Below are positions 63,987-64,000 of a stretch of 64,000 nt of DNA, piece after piece (positions within the stretch are counted from its first letter, which is position 1; every line of letters begins with the position of its first letter). Source of the DNA: Bacillus sonorensis NBRC 101234 = KCTC 13918 (GTDB taxonomy: Bacteria > Bacillota > Bacilli > Bacillales > Bacillaceae). A model generated the notes under the pieces. The model worked only from the letters and a program-made list of their open reading frames with translations, was not told where the DNA came from and searched no databases. The stretch lies in the NCBI RefSeq assembly GCF_001592005.1, contig NZ_BCVZ01000015.1, positions 43,640 to 107,639 on the forward strand, in the 5' to 3' direction. Position numbers and translations under genes: made by a program.

Positions 63987-64000
63987 GTTTATGATGATCA

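Overview
The window looks like chromosome of a Bacillus species of the subtilis/licheniformis group. Three things suggest this: a leucine T-box upstream of leuS, two S-box (SAM-I) riboswitches, and long stretches collinear with the B. subtilis yt* region (ytr, ytq/ytp, asnB-metK-pckA, ytm/ytl/ytk, luxS, yti/yth, men). Several insertions relative to B. subtilis point to the licheniformis side. They are gltP, a PAP2 phosphatase/GT4 glycosyltransferase pair, an orphan znuA, the yxe sulfur-salvage operon, and menA beside the men operon. Assignment to species is inference; the B. subtilis comparisons are from memory and no search was run.

Layout. 1-3.7 kb: 3' part of a carbohydrate ABC transporter (ytcQ, ytcP, with a cre box) plus ytbQ and ytaP. 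3.8-6.5 kb: an amino-acid exporter-like permease, a divergent LysR regulator and a VOC protein. 6.6-9.4 kb: leuS with its T-box leader. 9.4-12.4 kb: a small membrane protein, the MFS transporter yttB and an orphan S-box-controlled metQ. 12.5-14.2 kb: an AT-rich divergent pair, a TetR regulator and a heme O synthase-like prenyltransferase. 14.3-18.9 kb: the ytrGABC/DEF cell-envelope ABC operon. 19.3-20.9 kb: mnmL-mnmM tRNA wobble modification. 21-26.7 kb: gltP, ytpB/ytpA (terpene and bacilysocin), ytoA, PAP2 and GT4.

26.7-33.3 kb: asnB, metK with a long leader, pckA with two CcpN boxes, a decayed SDF symporter, ytmB. 33.4-41.7 kb: ytmA, the ytlA-ytlC-ytlD transporter, ytkD, an AIM24-like protein behind an ECF-type promoter, ytkC, dps behind a SigB promoter, ytzI, ytkA, luxS, yidD. 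41.7-46.9 kb: carbonic anhydrase ytiB, a Zur-boxed orphan znuA, Zur-boxed rpmE2, the bd-type oxidase ythAB and two small proteins. 47-53.8 kb: the seven-gene yxeK-Q operon for alkylated-cysteine salvage and uptake. 54.1-62.8 kb: menFDHBEC and divergent menA (menaquinone). 62.9-64 kb: yteA and a tRNA-Glu.

Functionally the window is mostly chromosomal core. Themes are sulfur/methionine/SAM economy (metQ, metK, luxS, yxe operon), respiration (men, menA, ythAB, CtaB-like enzyme), zinc homeostasis (znuA, rpmE2, ytiB) and envelope/stress functions (ytr, ytpAB, PAP2/GT4, AIM24, dps). I found no CRISPR array, insertion sequence, prophage or defence island. The least explained structures are a three-way-junction RNA between the metK riboswitch and metK, long inverted repeats around the asnB promoter, the TetR/heme-O-synthase cassette, and a 110-nt cruciform-forming intergenic element at 38.5 kb.
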